Under the pieces are notes generated by a model. That model was not told where the DNA came from and did no database searches. It saw only the letters and a program-made list of their open reading frames with translations. From JAVBSX01 sp031549145 (GTDB lineage: Bacteria; Planctomycetota; Planctomycetia; Pirellulales; Thermoguttaceae), in NCBI GenBank assembly GCA_031549145.1, contig JAVBQI010000113.1, positions 1 to 21,753 of the forward strand: a stretch of 21,753 nt of DNA, in the 5' to 3' direction. This document shows positions 21,233 to 21,753 of this stretch, piece after piece (position 1 is the stretch's first letter; each line of letters begins with the position of its first letter). The position numbers and the translations under genes are program-made.

Positions 21233-21442
21233 CTGATTGACGGAGCGAGCGACGTATTCTTTCGGCTGTTGGCTTAACGCGTCGATTTTCGCATTGATTT
21301 TCAAGAAACCATAGAAAATCGCAAATCCGACCCAGTTGGCAAAGAGAAGAACTGCGGTCCAAAGAAGCTTTTCACTGATCGATCCTTTGGCAAAATAGGA
21401 CCAATACAAAATTAGCGGCGCAAGAGAAAAGAAAATAATCAC
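21218..21442 (-). CDS. Small two-TM membrane protein
   Basis: A 74-residue protein with two hydrophobic helices, about 1-19 (IIFFSLAPLILYWSYFA) and 26-48 (KLLWTAVLLFANWVGFAIFYGFL), and a polar tail. The second helix loosely resembles the N-terminal membrane segment found in phospholipase-D-like proteins, but I do not assign it. The start is a GTG at 21442 without a clear ribosome binding site, so the gene is less certain. Its stop TAA (21218-21220) and last residues (NEP) lie within the palindromic repeat, so its C-terminus was probably changed by the repeat. Confidence 0.5.
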   Translation of the reverse strand: MIIFFSLAPLILYWSYFAKGSISEKLLWTAVLLFANWVGFAIFYGFLKINAKIDALSQQPKEYVARSVNQENEP

Positions 21443-21505
21443 GAAAATAAAAAATCAATTCAAAAGGTCCGGGCATTATACTATTCTCCTTTTTGACGGG
21501 GCAAT

Positions 21506-21534
21506 AAAAAAACCTCGAAGTTTCCTTCGAGGTT
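21506..21534 (-). terminator. Intrinsic terminator downstream of 16S rRNA
   Basis: The arms AACCTCGAAG and CTTCGAGGTT form a 10-bp stem with a four-base loop (21511-21534). On the minus strand it is followed by a T-run (A-run at 21506-21512 on plus), the classic order for stopping transcription coming from the 16S gene about 100 bases upstream. Confidence 0.85.
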
Positions 21535-21630
21535 TCATTATACAATGGCGTGATGCTGTAAGCGAGTCAAATTGAGATCAGCTCCATACTTATTATGTTT
21601 CATTTTCTTTAAAGAAAGAAACGTTCTAAG

Positions 21631-21753
<123 letters not shown>

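Overview
The window looks like a piece of a planctomycete chromosome, probably from the Pirellulales or a related order. Three things suggest this. The 3' end of a 16S rRNA gene (minus strand, right edge) is followed within about 100 bases by a terminator-like hairpin instead of a spacer leading to a 23S gene, and unlinked rRNA genes are known in Planctomycetes. A DUF1559-type segment, a family strongly expanded in that phylum, is embedded in a large membrane-anchored protein. The gene spaces carry many GC-rich palindromic repeats. The lineage call is inference from these traits; I could not run a tree.

Left part (1-6285, all plus strand): the end of elongation factor P, a KAS III (FabH-like) condensing enzyme, a membrane-anchored or exported alpha-acetolactate decarboxylase, a uroporphyrinogen-decarboxylase-superfamily protein, and a STAND-like P-loop ATPase with TPR repeats. 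The genes are separated by gaps with repeats and likely have their own promoters.

Middle (6286-13200, plus strand): a secreted GH127-type glycosidase with FN3-like and LamG-like tails, then a short AT-rich island with a DUF4303-like gene, which looks recently acquired. After it comes an ECF sigma factor, a small one-TM protein in the anti-sigma position, and a 608-residue membrane-anchored protein with a DUF1559-like C-terminal region.

Right part: a minus-strand pair, ATP-dependent PEP carboxykinase followed by a secreted heparinase II/III-like polysaccharide lyase. Then a 528-base non-coding stretch, a plus-strand polytopic membrane protein, a small YjfB-type motility-like protein on minus, an exported TPR protein on plus, a small two-TM protein on minus, and the 16S end.

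Themes: polysaccharide degradation (GH127, lyase), central carbon metabolism (PEPCK, acetolactate decarboxylase), and an ECF-regulated surface module. The most unusual feature is the number of distinct palindromic repeat families placed at gene ends. Three genes take their stop codons from inside such repeats, two gene blocks are bracketed by inverted copies of one 28-bp repeat, and one hairpin abuts the ribosome binding site of the lyase. I see no tRNA, CRISPR array, transposase or recombinase gene.
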